A stretch of 64,000 bases of DNA from Gymnodinialimonas sp. 57CJ19 (GCF_038396845.1 NZ_CP151587.1:1648001-1712000); one strand, 5' to 3'; positions 43,529 through 54,066 are shown, counted from the first letter of the stretch. Program-made: numbers and translations. Notes: a model not told the origin generated them from the sequence alone.

Positions 43529-44941
43529 TCATCGCAACTTATCCCCGATCAAAAACTCCGCCGCCCGGTCCAGCCGAATATGGGGCGGGCCCTCTCCGGC
43601 GCGCAACGACAGAGGCGCCGGGGCAAACCGCATGACGCCGAAATCCCCATCCAACCAAGCCTCTGCCCCATCCCGGGCCGGGGCCAGCAGGGCGTTCGGA
43701 TCGGCGGGCAAGTCGCCCGGATGCAGCGCCGCCTGCCGTCCGCTGTCCAATAAAGCGCCCCGCACCACGCCCAAATCCGCGCCATCCACGCGCCGCATCT
43801 CTTCCACCGTGGCGCGTAACGAGGCGATGGCCATGGCTCCCGTTCCCGCGCCTGAGAAATCCGCCTGCCGTCGCGCGTCTGCGACCAGCGCCTCCATGAT
43901 CGCCTGCAACCGCCCATGTTGCTCATGGTGCAAATGGTCCGCCTTGGTGGCAGCAAACAGGATCTTGTCGATCCGCTTGCCAAGGATCGAGGTCAAAAAC
44001 GTGTTCCGACCGGGGCGAAAGCTGCCCAGAATACCCGACAGCGCCTGCCGCAAATCCTCCACCGCGCGGGGGCCATTATGAATGGCGCCCAAGGCGTCCA
44101 CCAAGACAACCTGCCGGTCGAGCCGCGCGAAATGGGACCGGAAGAACGGCTTCACCACCTGCGATTTATAGGCCTCAAACCGCCGGGCGAACTCGCGGGC
44201 CAGGCTGCCGCGCGGCGAGGCCCCCTCGGGCAAGGGCGCAAAGGTTAATGCGGGCGAGCCTTCCAGATCACCGGGCAACAGGAACCGCCCCGGCGTGCAA
44301 TCGCTGTAGCCCGCGTCGCGGGCGGCGTTCAGATAGCGCGTCCAGTCGCGGGCCAACTCGCTTGCCACAGCCTCGTCCAACGGCTCGCTGGCGTCCACAG
44401 CGTCGAGCCGCGCGATGAAGCGCGCGCCCTCGTTGCGGGTGCGGGCCTTGGCCAGGGCTTCTGCCGACCAAGTGGCGTAGGTTTGCTCCAGCAACCCAAG
44501 ATCCAGTAACCATTCGCCGGGGTAATCCACGATATCCAGATGCACCGTGCGCGGCCCCGACAGCCCCGACAACAACCCCTTTGGGCGCACCCGCAACGAC
44601 ACGCGCAATTCCGACACCGATCTTGTGCTATCGGGCCAATAGGGCGTTGTCCCGGTCATCGCTGCGAGGTGGCTTTCAAACTCGAACCTTGGCACCGTGT
44701 CGTCGGGTTGCGGTTGCAGGTAAACCGCTTCGATCCGCCCCGAGGACGCGGCCTCTAGGCCCGCCATGCGGCCCCGGTCCAGCAGGTTGGCGACCAAAGA
44801 AGTGATGAATACCGTCTTGCCTGACCGCGCCAATCCGGTGACGCCAAGGCGGATTACCGGTTCAAAAAACGTCTCCGACACCGTGTCCGACACGGTCTCG
44901 ATGCCCCGGCCAAGGGTGTCTGCGATGGCTCCGATGACCAA
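43529..44941 (-). CDS. YcjX-like P-loop NTPase (DUF463)
   Basis: 470 residues. Walker A is in VTGLARSGKTVFITSL near residue 40, a G-domain-like DIVDYPGEWLLDL motif in the middle, and FAATKADHLH, which resembles the NKxD base-recognition motif. The order and length match the DUF463/YcjX family, predicted GTPases induced by stress. It is upstream of the YcjF-like gene on the same strand, and the pair probably works together at the inner membrane. Biochemical role unknown. Confidence 0.83.
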   Translation of the reverse strand: MVIGAIADTLGRGIETVSDTVSETFFEPVIRLGVTGLARSGKTVFITSLVANLLDRGRMAGLEAASSGRIEAVYLQPQPDDTVPRFEFESHLAAMTGTTPYWPDSTRSVSELRVSLRVRPKGLLSGLSGPRTVHLDIVDYPGEWLLDLGLLEQTYATWSAEALAKARTRNEGARFIARLDAVDASEPLDEAVASELARDWTRYLNAARDAGYSDCTPGRFLLPGDLEGSPALTFAPLPEGASPRGSLAREFARRFEAYKSQVVKPFFRSHFARLDRQVVLVDALGAIHNGPRAVEDLRQALSGILGSFRPGRNTFLTSILGKRIDKILFAATKADHLHHEQHGRLQAIMEALVADARRQADFSGAGTGAMAIASLRATVEEMRRVDGADLGVVRGALLDSGRQAALHPGDLPADPNALLAPARDGAEAWLDGDFGVMRFAPAPLSLRAGEGPPHIRLDRAAEFLIGDKLR

Positions 44942-45044
44942 GGGGCGCGTCCTCTCTGCTTCGTGATCGCCTAAAGATAGTCATTCGCACCAAAGGTTTC
45001 GAGGGCCAATGGACGGGGAAGCTGACATGGGATAGCCCCGTAAC

Positions 45045-45830
45045 ATGCCTCGTTATGCTTTGAAGATCGAATATAATGGTCAGCCCTTTGTCGGCTGGCA
45101 ACGCCAAACGGACCTGCCGTCGGTGCAGGGCACGATTGAGGCCGCCTTGGCGCGGTTGGAAAAGGACGTGCCCACCATCGCCACGGCCGGGCGCACCGAC
45201 ACGGGCGTTCATGCGGTGGGGCAGGTGGCCCACGCCGATATGCAGCGCAACTGGACACCGTTCCGGCTGGCGGAGGCGTTGAACCATCATCTCCGGCCCC
45301 ACCCCGTTGCAATCACCGCCTGTGCGCAAGTGACCGAGGATTTTCACGCCCGGTTTTCGGCCCAATGGCGCAGCTACACCTACCGCCTGATCTCTCGCCG
45401 GGCACCGTTGATCCATGACGCGGGCCTTGCGTGGGGCGTGCGCGGCAAGTTGGACGTGGCGGCGATGGCGGAAGGGGCCAAGCACCTTCTGGGGCAACAC
45501 GATTTCACCACCTTCCGCGCCACCCAATGTCAGGCCAATTCTCCGATCAAAACGCTGGATGAGGTCCGGCTGGAGGAGATCAACTTACCTGCGGGCCAGG
45601 AGATCCGCTTTCACCTGAAAGCGCGGTCTTTTCTGCACAACCAGGTGCGTTCTATCGTTGGCTCGCTAGAGCATGTGGGCTCTGGCGCGTGGGAGCCCGA
45701 TAACATCCGCCGCGCCTTGGCAGCCTGTGACCGGGCTGAATGCGGCACCGTCGCCCCGCCACATGGGCTGTATATGACCGGTGTAGGCTACCCCGATGAT
45801 CCGTTTGCGGAAGGGTGGAAAGAGGCATGA
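45045..45830 (+). CDS. truA: tRNA pseudouridine(38-40) synthase
   Basis: 261 residues. Catalytic Asp is in [16 protein letters not shown], near residue 52-67. Other TruA marks are [18 protein letters not shown] at the N-terminus and [19 protein letters not shown]. It modifies U38-40 in the anticodon stem. Its stop overlaps the selD fusion start (ATGA at 45827), linking two tRNA-related functions in one transcript. Confidence 0.94.
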   Translation: MPRYALKIEYNGQPFVGWQRQTDLPSVQGTIEAALARLEKDVPTIATAGRTDTGVHAVGQVAHADMQRNWTPFRLAEALNHHLRPHPVAITACAQVTEDFHARFSAQWRSYTYRLISRRAPLIHDAGLAWGVRGKLDVAAMAEGAKHLLGQHDFTTFRATQCQANSPIKTLDEVRLEEINLPAGQEIRFHLKARSFLHNQVRSIVGSLEHVGSGAWEPDNIRRALAACDRAECGTVAPPHGLYMTGVGYPDDPFAEGWKEA

Positions 45831-47965
45831 CGCCGTTGGTCCCGATCGTAAAGGAACTGGTGTTCGTGGGCGGGGGCCATACCCACGCGTTGGTCCTGCG
45901 CAAATGGGGCATGAACCCGGTCCCCGGCGTGCGGGTCACGCTGATAAATCCCGGCGCGACCGCCCCCTATTCTGGCATGTTGCCGGGGCATTTGGCGGGG
46001 CATTACGCCCGCGAAGACCTTGATATTGATCTGGTGCGGCTGGCGCGTTTTGCCAATGCTCGGCTCTTGGTGGACCGCGCCGTGGCGATTGATCCGGCGG
46101 CAAAGCTGGTGCGCTTGGCCTCGGGGCGGGCGGTGGCTTATGACATCATGTCGCTGGACGTGGGGATCACCTCGGAAATGCCCAAGCTGCCGGGCTTCTC
46201 GGAACATGCCATTGCGGCGAAGCCCTTGGGCCGGTTTGCGGACCTTTGGGCGCAGGCTTGTGGCGATGAAGGCCCGATTAACATCGCGGTCATCGGCGGC
46301 GGTGTCGCGGGATGCGAGGTTGCCATGGCCGCCGTTCACCGGATGCGGTCCTTGGGCCGCGAGGTGAGTGTCAGCGTGATTGACCGAGGCGACGTTCTCT
46401 CCGCCGTTGCGGCCTCGGCCCGGGCCAAGCTGTTGGCGGGGCTGCACGACCACGGGGTTACGCTGATCGAGGGGGCAAATGTCGCCCGCGTCACCGCTGA
46501 AGCGGTAGAACTAGAGGACGGGCGTCGCGTCGCGTCAGACCTGACCATCGGCACCGCCGGGGCCACGCCGCAGGCTTGGGTCGCTGAAAGCGGTTTGCCC
46601 TGCCACGATGGGTATCTGGAGGTGGACGAACACCTGCGCTCGCCCGCTGATCCGTCGATTTACGGCGCTGGGGATTGCGTGCATCTCGTCCATGATCCGC
46701 GCCCCAAGGCAGGCGTCTATGCCGTGCGGGCAGCGCCGATCCTTACCCATAACATTCGGGCTGATCTGCTGGGGCAGCGGGCCAAGCCTTTCCATCCCCA
46801 GAAGGATTTCCTGAAGCTGGTGTCCTTGGGCGGCAAGGTCGCCGTGGCCGAGAAATCCGGCATCGCACTGGCCGGTGCGCCTTTGTGGACCCTCAAGAAC
46901 CGCATTGACCAGGCGTTCATGGACAAGTTTCGGAACCTGCCGGACATGCCCCAGCCGCAAGCGCCCAAAGGCGCGGCCATTGGCGTTTCGACAGAGATGG
47001 AGGGCCCCGTGCCCTGCGGCGGTTGCGGGGCGAAGCTGGCCTCGGGCGCGTTGACAGGCGTGATGGCGCAAACCATGGGGGCCAGCCGCGATGACGTGGA
47101 GGCCGTGCCGGGCGACGACGCGGCGGTCTTGAAGATGGGGGCGGCCCGTCAAGTCATCAGCACCGACCATCTGCGCGGCTTCGCGCTGGACCCCGCTTTG
47201 GTGGCCCGGGCCGCGGCTGTCCATGCCTTGGGTGATATCTGGGCAATGGGGGCGACCCCGCAGGCGGCCCTTGCGCAGGTGATCTTGCCTCAGGTGGCGG
47301 CGCGATTGCAGGGCCAATGGCTGGAAGAGGTGATGCACGCCGCCGCAGAGGTCTTCGCCGCAGAGGGCGCGGCGGTTGTGGGCGGCCATTCCTCTGCCGG
47401 GGCAGAGCTGACGGTTGGATTCACTGTCACCGGGTTGCTGGACGGTCCCGCGATCACCCTGAAAGGCGCGCAGGTGGGGGATGCCTTGATCCTCACGAAA
47501 CCCATCGGTACGGGCGTTATTCTGGCGGCAGAGATGCAGACCAAAGCCCCCGGCGAAGACGTTTTGGCCTGCTGGCAGGCGATGGCGAAGTCTTCCGGAC
47601 CGGTCGCCCGGGCGCTTGCCCCCATAGCCCACGCGATGACCGATGTGACCGGGTTTGGCCTTGCCGGTCACCTGAGCAACATTTGCGGGGCGTCTGGCGT
47701 GGGCGCAGAAATCACGCTCGATGCCGTGCCGCTACTGGCCGGCGCCGAGGCGCTGGCCCGCAAGGGCATCCGGTCGAGCCTTTGGGCGCAGAACCGGGCC
47801 TCGGTCGTGGCTGCGGCCCCAAAGACCCCGCTGGCCGATCTGATGTTTGATCCCCAAACCGCAGGCGGCCTTCTGGCGGCAATCCCCGCCGAACTGGCCG
47901 AGACAATCCCCGATGCCAACCGCATCGGGACGGTGACACAAACGCCCGGGTTAACGTTCCGGTAA
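45827..47965 (+). CDS. selD: NADH-dehydrogenase-like / selenide, water dikinase fusion
   Basis: 712 residues from the ATG overlapping the truA stop. Residues 1-~380 form a pyridine nucleotide-disulfide oxidoreductase (NDH-2-like) domain: [28 protein letters not shown], and a FAD-binding GAGDCVHL. From ~390 on it is Sel[10 protein letters not shown] with Cys400 and Lys403 at the catalytic positions (E. coli Cys17, Lys20), [20 protein letters not shown] and [14 protein letters not shown]. The active residue is Cys, not selenocysteine. It makes selenophosphate; the N-terminal half may supply or reduce selenium. SelU is the visible consumer. Such fusions are known in diverse bacteria. Confidence 0.93.
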   Translation: MTPLVPIVKELVFVGGGHTHALVLRKWGMNPVPGVRVTLINPGATAPYSGMLPGHLAGHYAREDLDIDLVRLARFANARLLVDRAVAIDPAAKLVRLASGRAVAYDIMSLDVGITSEMPKLPGFSEHAIAAKPLGRFADLWAQACGDEGPINIAVIGGGVAGCEVAMAAVHRMRSLGREVSVSVIDRGDVLSAVAASARAKLLAGLHDHGVTLIEGANVARVTAEAVELEDGRRVASDLTIGTAGATPQAWVAESGLPCHDGYLEVDEHLRSPADPSIYGAGDCVHLVHDPRPKAGVYAVRAAPILTHNIRADLLGQRAKPFHPQKDFLKLVSLGGKVAVAEKSGIALAGAPLWTLKNRIDQAFMDKFRNLPDMPQPQAPKGAAIGVSTEMEGPVPCGGCGAKLASGALTGVMAQTMGASRDDVEAVPGDDAAVLKMGAARQVISTDHLRGFALDPALVARAAAVHALGDIWAMGATPQAALAQVILPQVAARLQGQWLEEVMHAAAEVFAAEGAAVVGGHSSAGAELTVGFTVTGLLDGPAITLKGAQVGDALILTKPIGTGVILAAEMQTKAPGEDVLACWQAMAKSSGPVARALAPIAHAMTDVTGFGLAGHLSNICGASGVGAEITLDAVPLLAGAEALARKGIRSSLWAQNRASVVAAAPKTPLADLMFDPQTAGGLLAAIPAELAETIPDANRIGTVTQTPGLTFR

Positions 47966-48034
47966 AGACCCACTGGACACCAGAGCCTCCGCGTCTAGTG
48001 TCTGCACAAACCACCCTTTTGAAAGGCGCGCCAG

Positions 48035-50341
48035 ATGTCGAAATTCGGTTCCAGCCAGTCTGTCACTCGTTATGAGGATACGCGTTTTCTGACCGGGGCA
48101 GGCCGCTATGTGGACGATATCGCCCCGAATGACGCGCTGTTTGCCTATGTCTTCCGATCCCCCATGGCCCACGGTGTCATCACCGAATTGGATGTCTCGG
48201 ACGCGCTGATGGCAGAGGGCATTCATGCGGTCATGACGGCGGCTGATCTGAAGGCTGAGGGTTTCGACAACGCGATGCGCTTTTTTCGAGCGGATAACCG
48301 TGACGGCACCAAGGGCAACGACGCGCCACGTCCAATGCTGGCGGAAGGGCATGTGCGATTTGTGGGTGAACCGGTGGCGTTCGTGGTCGCCGAAACCTTG
48401 CAGCAGGCCAAGGATGCGGCAGAGCTGATCGTCTTCGATGTGGATGATTTGCCGGTGAAACTGGACATCGCCCCCGGCGGGCCCGTCTTGCATGAAAGCG
48501 CACCCGATAACGTGGTCTACGATTTCGGCGTCGGGGACGAAGACGCAACGCAAGCCGCGTTGGACGCGGCAGCCCATGTGGTGACCTATACCAGCTACGA
48601 CAACCGCGTGATCGTGAACTCGATGGAACCGCGCGGGTGTTTCGCTGAACTGGACGGCGACCGCCTGCACCTGTCGGTGAACGGGCAGGGCGTATGGGGC
48701 ATCAAGAAAGACCTCGCCAAATTGTTCAAGACCGACGCGGCGCAGATCCGCGTGACCAACCCCGATGTGGGCGGCGGTTTCGGGATGAAAGCGATGGTCT
48801 ACCCCGAGAACCTCTTGGTACCGATCGCCGCAAGGCAACTGGGCCGTCCCGTGCGCTGGATGGCAGAGCGCACAGAGTCCATGCTGTCCGATAACGGCGG
48901 GCGCGACCTCAGCGTGACCTGCACCTTGGGCTTTGACGCGGATCACAAGATCACCGCCTACAAGGTCGATAGCCTGTCGAGCATGGGGGCCTACAATTCC
49001 GAGTTTGGGCAGGGCATTCAGGCCGGTCTCTTTGCCAAAGTGCTGTGCGGCCCCTACGACATTCAGACCATCGCGTTCCGTAACCGCGGGATTTTCACCA
49101 ACACCACCCAAGTCGACGCCTATCGTGGCGCCGGCCGCCCCGAGGCGATTTATGCGCTGGAACGTGTCATGGACCATGCGGCTCGTGAGTTGGGCGTGGA
49201 CCCGGTGGAATTGCGCCGCACGAACTTCATCAAGCCCGACGCCTTCCCCTATACCTCGGCCACCGGAGAGCTTTATGACGTGGGCGAGTTTGACCGTGTG
49301 CTATCGCGTGCCGTGGATGAGGCCGACGTGGCAGGCTTCGCCGCCCGCCGCGCGGCTTCCGAGGCGAAAGGGCATCTGCGCGGCCTTGGGATTGGGTTCT
49401 ACATCGAAAGCATCCTCGGCTCGCCTGACGAAACCGCCACGGTGGAACTGACGGAAACAGGCGCAACGCTATATGTCGGCACCCAGTCCAACGGGCAGGG
49501 CCATGAAACGGTCTACCGCCAGATCCTGCACGATCAAACCGGCTTGCCCCTTGATCAGATCGAGGTCGTGCAAGGCGACAGTGACCGGATCGCTACGGGC
49601 GGCGGCACCGGCGGCTCTCGCTCGGTCACAACCCAGGGCACAGCGATGCGGGCCACGGCGGATGTGCTGATATCGGGCCTCGTGGGCTTTCTGGCGGATG
49701 ATATGGACGCCCGCGACATCAGCTTTGACGCGGAAGAAGGCGTGTTCCGCGCCCCCGGCTCCAACGTGGTGATTACCTTGCTGGAGGCCGCCGCACGGGC
49801 CAAGGCGGCGGGACGGGAAGACTTGGCGAAAGCGTCCGAAACGACGACCCTGCCGGGGCGGTCCTACCCCAACGGCTGCCACATCGCCGAGGTCGAGATT
49901 GACCGAGATACCGGAGAGACCCGCGTTGAACGCTACAGCGTGGTCGATGATTTCGGCGTGTTGATGAACCCGATGCTGGCCGAGGGCCAGGTTCATGGCG
50001 GCGTGGCCCAAGGCATCGGGCAGGCGATCATGGAACACACCGTGTTTGACGACGACGGCCAGCTTCTGACCGCCACGTTCATGGACTACGGCATGCCCCG
50101 TGCCGTTGATTTGCCGATGATCGAGTTCCGCAACGAGGTCGTTCCCTCCACCGCCAACATCCTTGGCATGAAGGGCTGCGGAGAGGCGGGAACCGTCGGC
50201 GCCTTGGGCGCGGTAGCCAACGCCGTGCAAGACGCTTTGTGGCCCCTGGGCATTGAGCATGTGGATATGCCCTTCACCCCGGTGAGGGTCTGGGAAATGC
50301 TGCAAAACGCCCCCACAGAGGCTTCTTTTGCTGGGACTTGA
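48035..50341 (+). CDS. Molybdenum hydroxylase large subunit (CoxL form II-like)
   Basis: 768 residues, a full-length xanthine dehydrogenase/CO dehydrogenase family Mo-binding subunit: RYEDTRFLTGAGRYVDDI at the N-terminus, GGFGMKAMVYPE, TGGSRSVTTQG, and the catalytic Glu region KGCGEAGTVGALGAV. The active-site loop reads AYRGAGRPE, which marks form II rather than the AYRCSFR of true CO dehydrogenase, so the substrate is probably an aldehyde or heterocycle. The FAD (CoxM) and Fe-S (CoxS) subunits are not adjacent, so it is an orphan here. It is 69 bp after selD on the same strand. Confidence 0.88.
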   Translation: MSKFGSSQSVTRYEDTRFLTGAGRYVDDIAPNDALFAYVFRSPMAHGVITELDVSDALMAEGIHAVMTAADLKAEGFDNAMRFFRADNRDGTKGNDAPRPMLAEGHVRFVGEPVAFVVAETLQQAKDAAELIVFDVDDLPVKLDIAPGGPVLHESAPDNVVYDFGVGDEDATQAALDAAAHVVTYTSYDNRVIVNSMEPRGCFAELDGDRLHLSVNGQGVWGIKKDLAKLFKTDAAQIRVTNPDVGGGFGMKAMVYPENLLVPIAARQLGRPVRWMAERTESMLSDNGGRDLSVTCTLGFDADHKITAYKVDSLSSMGAYNSEFGQGIQAGLFAKVLCGPYDIQTIAFRNRGIFTNTTQVDAYRGAGRPEAIYALERVMDHAARELGVDPVELRRTNFIKPDAFPYTSATGELYDVGEFDRVLSRAVDEADVAGFAARRAASEAKGHLRGLGIGFYIESILGSPDETATVELTETGATLYVGTQSNGQGHETVYRQILHDQTGLPLDQIEVVQGDSDRIATGGGTGGSRSVTTQGTAMRATADVLISGLVGFLADDMDARDISFDAEEGVFRAPGSNVVITLLEAAARAKAAGREDLAKASETTTLPGRSYPNGCHIAEVEIDRDTGETRVERYSVVDDFGVLMNPMLAEGQVHGGVAQGIGQAIMEHTVFDDDGQLLTATFMDYGMPRAVDLPMIEFRNEVVPSTANILGMKGCGEAGTVGALGAVANAVQDALWPLGIEHVDMPFTPVRVWEMLQNAPTEASFAGT

Positions 50342-51422
50342 GACCATATGGGCGTGGCTGAAGGGCTTCCGGCAAAAGCCTGCGCCCGATGATGCCTCGC
50401 CCCGTGTGCCCCGCAGCCATGTGGTGCTGCTGGATGGGACGATGTCGTCCCTCACGCCGGGGTCCGAGACGAACATTGGCCTGACCTATCGTCTTCTGAC
50501 GGACGCAACGCAGGAGCAGCCCCAGGACCCGCGCCTTAACGTCTATTATGAACCCGGCATCCAATGGCGCGGCATCCTGCACGCTCACGAAGTCATGGCG
50601 GGTATCGGCATCAACCGCCAGATCCGCCGCGCCTACGTCTGGTTGGCGAAATCTTACGAACCGGGCGACCGGGTGTTCTTGATGGGGTATTCGCGCGGGG
50701 CTTATGCGGTGCGATCCTTGGGGGGGTTGATCGACAAAATGGGCTTGCTCCGCCCGGATGCCGTGACGGAAAGTCGTGTTGAGGCGCTGTATGACTTGTA
50801 CCGCAGTGACGCGGCCAGCGCGCAGGCCGACGCGATGCGGGCCGAATACTGCCGAGCCGACGATGCACCGATCAGCTTTCTGGGCGTCTATGACACGGTG
50901 CGCGCCTTGGGGATGCGCTATCCGCTGGTGTGGCGGTTCTTGCCGTTGCCGCACCCGTTTCACACCCACGAATTGGGCGAGCATATCAAGGTTGCGCGGC
51001 AAGCCTTGGCGATGGACGAAACGCGGGTCGCTTACCGCCCGATCCTTTGGAATACGGACCGCGCCGTGGCGGGGCAGAGCGTTTCGCAGGTCTGGTTCAA
51101 GGGCTCTCACGGGGATATCGGCGGGCAGTTGAACGGCAACGACGCCGCACGCCCAAGGGCAAATCTGTCATTGGTCTGGATGCTGGAGGAAGCCGAAGCC
51201 ACGGGCTTGCCCCTGCCGCCCGACTGGAAAGAGCGATTTCCGACCGATGAATTTGCGCCGTCGGTGGGGAATTTCTCGGGGTTTGGGAAATTGTTCTGGG
51301 AACGGCGGCGGCGGGAAATTGGGGCAGATGCCTCGGAATCCCTGCACCCCACCGCGCAGGCTTGGGCCAATGATCTGGGCATCAAGATCGAAGCCCCCAG
51401 CGACCAAGCCGCGTCGGGCTGA
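50328..51422 (+). CDS. DUF2235 alpha/beta-hydrolase domain protein
   Basis: 364 residues from TTG 50328, inside the end of the molybdenum hydroxylase gene; AGAGG lies 6 bp upstream, and the ATG at 50347 is out of frame. The DUF2235 domain has LLDGTMSS at the start, the nucleophile elbow GYSRGAYAVRSL (Ser122), ISFLGVYDTVRALG and WFKGSHGDIGGQ with the catalytic His. Related domains occur in type VI phospholipase effectors (Tle1), but nothing here indicates a secretion system. It overlaps the upstream gene by 14 bp. Confidence 0.82.
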   Translation: MLGLETIWAWLKGFRQKPAPDDASPRVPRSHVVLLDGTMSSLTPGSETNIGLTYRLLTDATQEQPQDPRLNVYYEPGIQWRGILHAHEVMAGIGINRQIRRAYVWLAKSYEPGDRVFLMGYSRGAYAVRSLGGLIDKMGLLRPDAVTESRVEALYDLYRSDAASAQADAMRAEYCRADDAPISFLGVYDTVRALGMRYPLVWRFLPLPHPFHTHELGEHIKVARQALAMDETRVAYRPILWNTDRAVAGQSVSQVWFKGSHGDIGGQLNGNDAARPRANLSLVWMLEEAEATGLPLPPDWKERFPTDEFAPSVGNFSGFGKLFWERRRREIGADASESLHPTAQAWANDLGIKIEAPSDQAASG

Positions 51423-51424
51423 GC

Positions 51425-51558
51425 GCCCTTCGGGCCTCGCTTGCGCTTTGCTTCGCAAACCGCCCCGCGCCTTCGGCGCGTTTCTTGTGCTGGCGCGCCT
51501 TCGGCGCATTTACTAAGGGCCGCGTTCGGCGCGATTTCGCAGGGCCGCCTTCGGCGGC
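51425..51558. other. Cluster of TTCG-loop hairpins between convergent genes
   Basis: At least five short stems, several with a C(TTCG)G-type apex: 51425-51435 (GCCC/GGGC), 51447-51459 (TTTGC/GCAAA), 51466-51480 (CGCGC/GCGCG, followed by TTTCTT), 51495-51507 (GCGC/GCGC) and 51544-51558 (GCCGCC/GGCGGC). It separates the 3' ends of the DUF2235 gene and hrpB, so it likely acts as a two-way terminator. Confidence 0.6.
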
Positions 51559-51569
51559 GAATGACAGCG

Positions 51570-53975
51570 CTATTGCCCCCGCGGTTTGACCCGCAATGTC
51601 GGGTCCGCTTGGCGGGGGTCTTCGGGCCAAGGGTGACGCGGGTAGCGGGCGCGCATCTCCTTGCGGACATCAGCGTAGGAGCCATCCCAAAACCCCGGCA
51701 GATCTGTGGTGACCTGCACCGGGCGTTGTGCGGGCGACAGGAGCGTGACCTTCAGGGGCAGGCGATCGGGGCCAACCACCGGGTGCACGGTCGTGCCGAA
51801 CACCTCTTGCAGGCGCAGCGACACTTCGGGCACTTCACCGGCGTAATCTATCGCGATTTGCCGGTTCATGGGCGTGGTCCACGCCTCGGGCGCGAGGCGG
51901 CTGGCCTCTTGCAGCGCGTCCCACCCGAGCCAGGCTTCCAGCGCCGGGGCCGGGTCAAACCGGGCAATGTCGTCGGCGTTCTTCACGCCGACGAGGAAGG
52001 GGGCGGCCCAATCGGGCAGCGCGCTGAGGAGCCGTTCGTCGGACATATCCGCCACCCCCGAAAACGCCACACGCGCCCGCAGCAGGCGGGCCCGTTTGTT
52101 CCAGCCGAGCGCTGCAAGGCCAAGGTCGCGGATACCGTCCATCGCCGCTCCGATCATCGCCTCGGGCGGCGCGTCTTGCCAAGGCTTGTCGTCCAGCACC
52201 AGTGCCCCAAGACGCTCTTGCTGGCGGGCTTCCACACGGCGGTGCCGCCTGGACCATTGGCAGACGTTTTCCCAAGCGATCTGGTCGCCGTATAACGCCC
52301 TGACGTCCCTTTCGGACACCTCCACGCCCATGCGGATGCGGGCCTCTCTCGGGTTGCCGTCCAGATCTGTGGCCACGATCAGCCTTGCCCCGCTTAGCCC
52401 GTCGCCATCGGGCAGAACCGCGCCTTTGCCGCCGGACAAAACGTAGCGCGGCTGATCTCCGGGGCGGCGCAGTCCGATCCGGTCGGGGTAGGCCAGGGCG
52501 GCCTGTGCGCCGGGGCTTTGTTTCTCTCCATCCTCGTAGCGCCGCAAGCGTTTGGCGTCTTGGCGCACGCGGGCGATGATGCCTTCGTTGGCGTTAAATT
52601 CCCTCGGGGCGTCCAGGGCCTTGAGGCGCAGTTTCAGGTCCACCCCGCGCCCCCTGAGCGGATCTCTCTCGGCCAGCAACGCCGCCAGCCGTGCCGCGCC
52701 GGACCCGCCCTTCGCGACCATATGCGCCAAACGCGGATGCAGCGGCAAACGCGCCAGCTTGCGTCCATGGGCGGTGATTTTACCGTTCTCCAAGGCCCCC
52801 TGCCCGTGCAACAACGCCTGTGCTTCGGCCATTGCGCCTGCGGGCGGCGGGGTCAGGAAGGCGAGCCCCTCGGCGCTGCCCCAAAGCGCCAGTTCCAACG
52901 CGAGAGAGGTCAGGTCGGCGGCCTCGATCTCGGCGGGGGGGAAGGCGGGCAAAGCGCCCTCTGCGCCCTTGGTCCACATCCGATAGCACGCGCCCTTGGC
53001 CACGCGGCCCGCGCGTCCCTGGCGTTGCGCGGCTTCGGCGCGGCTGACCGGGTCTGTTACCAGCCGGGTCATGCCTGATCCGGGGTCGAAGCGCGCGCGA
53101 CGGGCGCGGCCTGCATCCACCACAATGCGTATGTCCTCGATCGTTAACGAGGTTTCCGCAATCGACGTCGCCAGCACCAGCTTGCGCCCCGATGGCTCGG
53201 GCCGGATCGCGGCGCGTTGCTCGGCCAGTTTCAGCGCCCCATATAGCGGTCGCACCACGACATCTGCGGGCAATCGCCCCTTCAACGCGCCCTCTACCCG
53301 GCGGATTTCGCCCTCTCCGGGAAGGAACACCAAACAACCGCCCGCGACCTCCTCCATCGCTTGCAGCACCAGATCGGCGACGGAGGCTTCAAAACGCGCG
53401 TCCCGGTGAAGCGGCGTGGAGAGCCAGCGGGTCTCAACCGGAAAGGCGCGGCCCTCGGACGAGATCAGCGGCGCATCGTCCAGCAAAGCGGCCACGGGGG
53501 CGGCGTCCAGCGTGGCGGACATGACCACCAGCCACAGGTCTTCGCGTAACGCGCCGCGCACCTCCCACGTCAGGGCCAGCCCGAGGTCCGCATTCAGAGA
53601 CCGTTCGTGGAATTCATCGAAGATGACCGCGCTGACGCCCGGCAGTTCTGGATCGTCCTGCAACATCCGGGTCAGGATGCCTTCGGTTACCACCTCGACC
53701 CTTGTGTCCGGCCCCACGGCGCTATCGCCGCGCACCCGGTAGCCGATGGTTTTTCCCACGTCCTGGCCCATGGTCTGCGCCATGCGTTCCGCGGCGGCGC
53801 GGGCGGCAAGGCGGCGCGGTTCCAGCATCAGGATACGGCCCGGCACCTCGGGCAGGAGCGCCAGGGGCACGCGGGTGGTTTTGCCGGCACCGGGCGGCGC
53901 TTGCAAAACAGCACGGCCCTGATCGCGCAGGGCGGCCACAAGATCGGGCAGAATAACGTCAATGGGCAAGTCCAT
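51570..53975 (-). CDS. hrpB: ATP-dependent RNA helicase HrpB
   Basis: 801 residues from the ATG at 53975 (a TTG at 54011 is in frame). DEAH/RHA helicase: motif I APPGAGKTTRVPLA, motif II FDEFHERSLNADLG (DEFH variant), motif III SATLDA, and motif VI AQRQGRAGRVAKG. The long C-terminal part ending in the PWPEDPRQADPT region matches HrpB. Role in RNA metabolism, precise targets unknown in most bacteria. It is divergent from meaB. Confidence 0.92.
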   Translation of the reverse strand: MDLPIDVILPDLVAALRDQGRAVLQAPPGAGKTTRVPLALLPEVPGRILMLEPRRLAARAAAERMAQTMGQDVGKTIGYRVRGDSAVGPDTRVEVVTEGILTRMLQDDPELPGVSAVIFDEFHERSLNADLGLALTWEVRGALREDLWLVVMSATLDAAPVAALLDDAPLISSEGRAFPVETRWLSTPLHRDARFEASVADLVLQAMEEVAGGCLVFLPGEGEIRRVEGALKGRLPADVVVRPLYGALKLAEQRAAIRPEPSGRKLVLATSIAETSLTIEDIRIVVDAGRARRARFDPGSGMTRLVTDPVSRAEAAQRQGRAGRVAKGACYRMWTKGAEGALPAFPPAEIEAADLTSLALELALWGSAEGLAFLTPPPAGAMAEAQALLHGQGALENGKITAHGRKLARLPLHPRLAHMVAKGGSGAARLAALLAERDPLRGRGVDLKLRLKALDAPREFNANEGIIARVRQDAKRLRRYEDGEKQSPGAQAALAYPDRIGLRRPGDQPRYVLSGGKGAVLPDGDGLSGARLIVATDLDGNPREARIRMGVEVSERDVRALYGDQIAWENVCQWSRRHRRVEARQQERLGALVLDDKPWQDAPPEAMIGAAMDGIRDLGLAALGWNKRARLLRARVAFSGVADMSDERLLSALPDWAAPFLVGVKNADDIARFDPAPALEAWLGWDALQEASRLAPEAWTTPMNRQIAIDYAGEVPEVSLRLQEVFGTTVHPVVGPDRLPLKVTLLSPAQRPVQVTTDLPGFWDGSYADVRKEMRARYPRHPWPEDPRQADPTLRVKPRGQ

Positions 53976-54066
53976 GGCAACGGCGATAGGCGGGCTTTGG
54001 GCTTGCGTCAACGGCTGGACACTTTGCGCGCCAATGGGTCAAGTGGGGGCACTGGAAGGAGCAGAC

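Noticed and set aside
45827..47965. Selenocysteine-containing SelD
   Set aside because: No in-frame TGA; the catalytic position is a TGC cysteine codon.
48035..50341. True aerobic CO dehydrogenase (form I)
   Set aside because: Active-site loop is AYRGAGR, not AYRCSFR, and CoxM/CoxS are absent.
50328..51422. Type VI secretion effector
   Set aside because: Only the DUF2235 domain is shared; no VgrG, PAAR or immunity gene is nearby.
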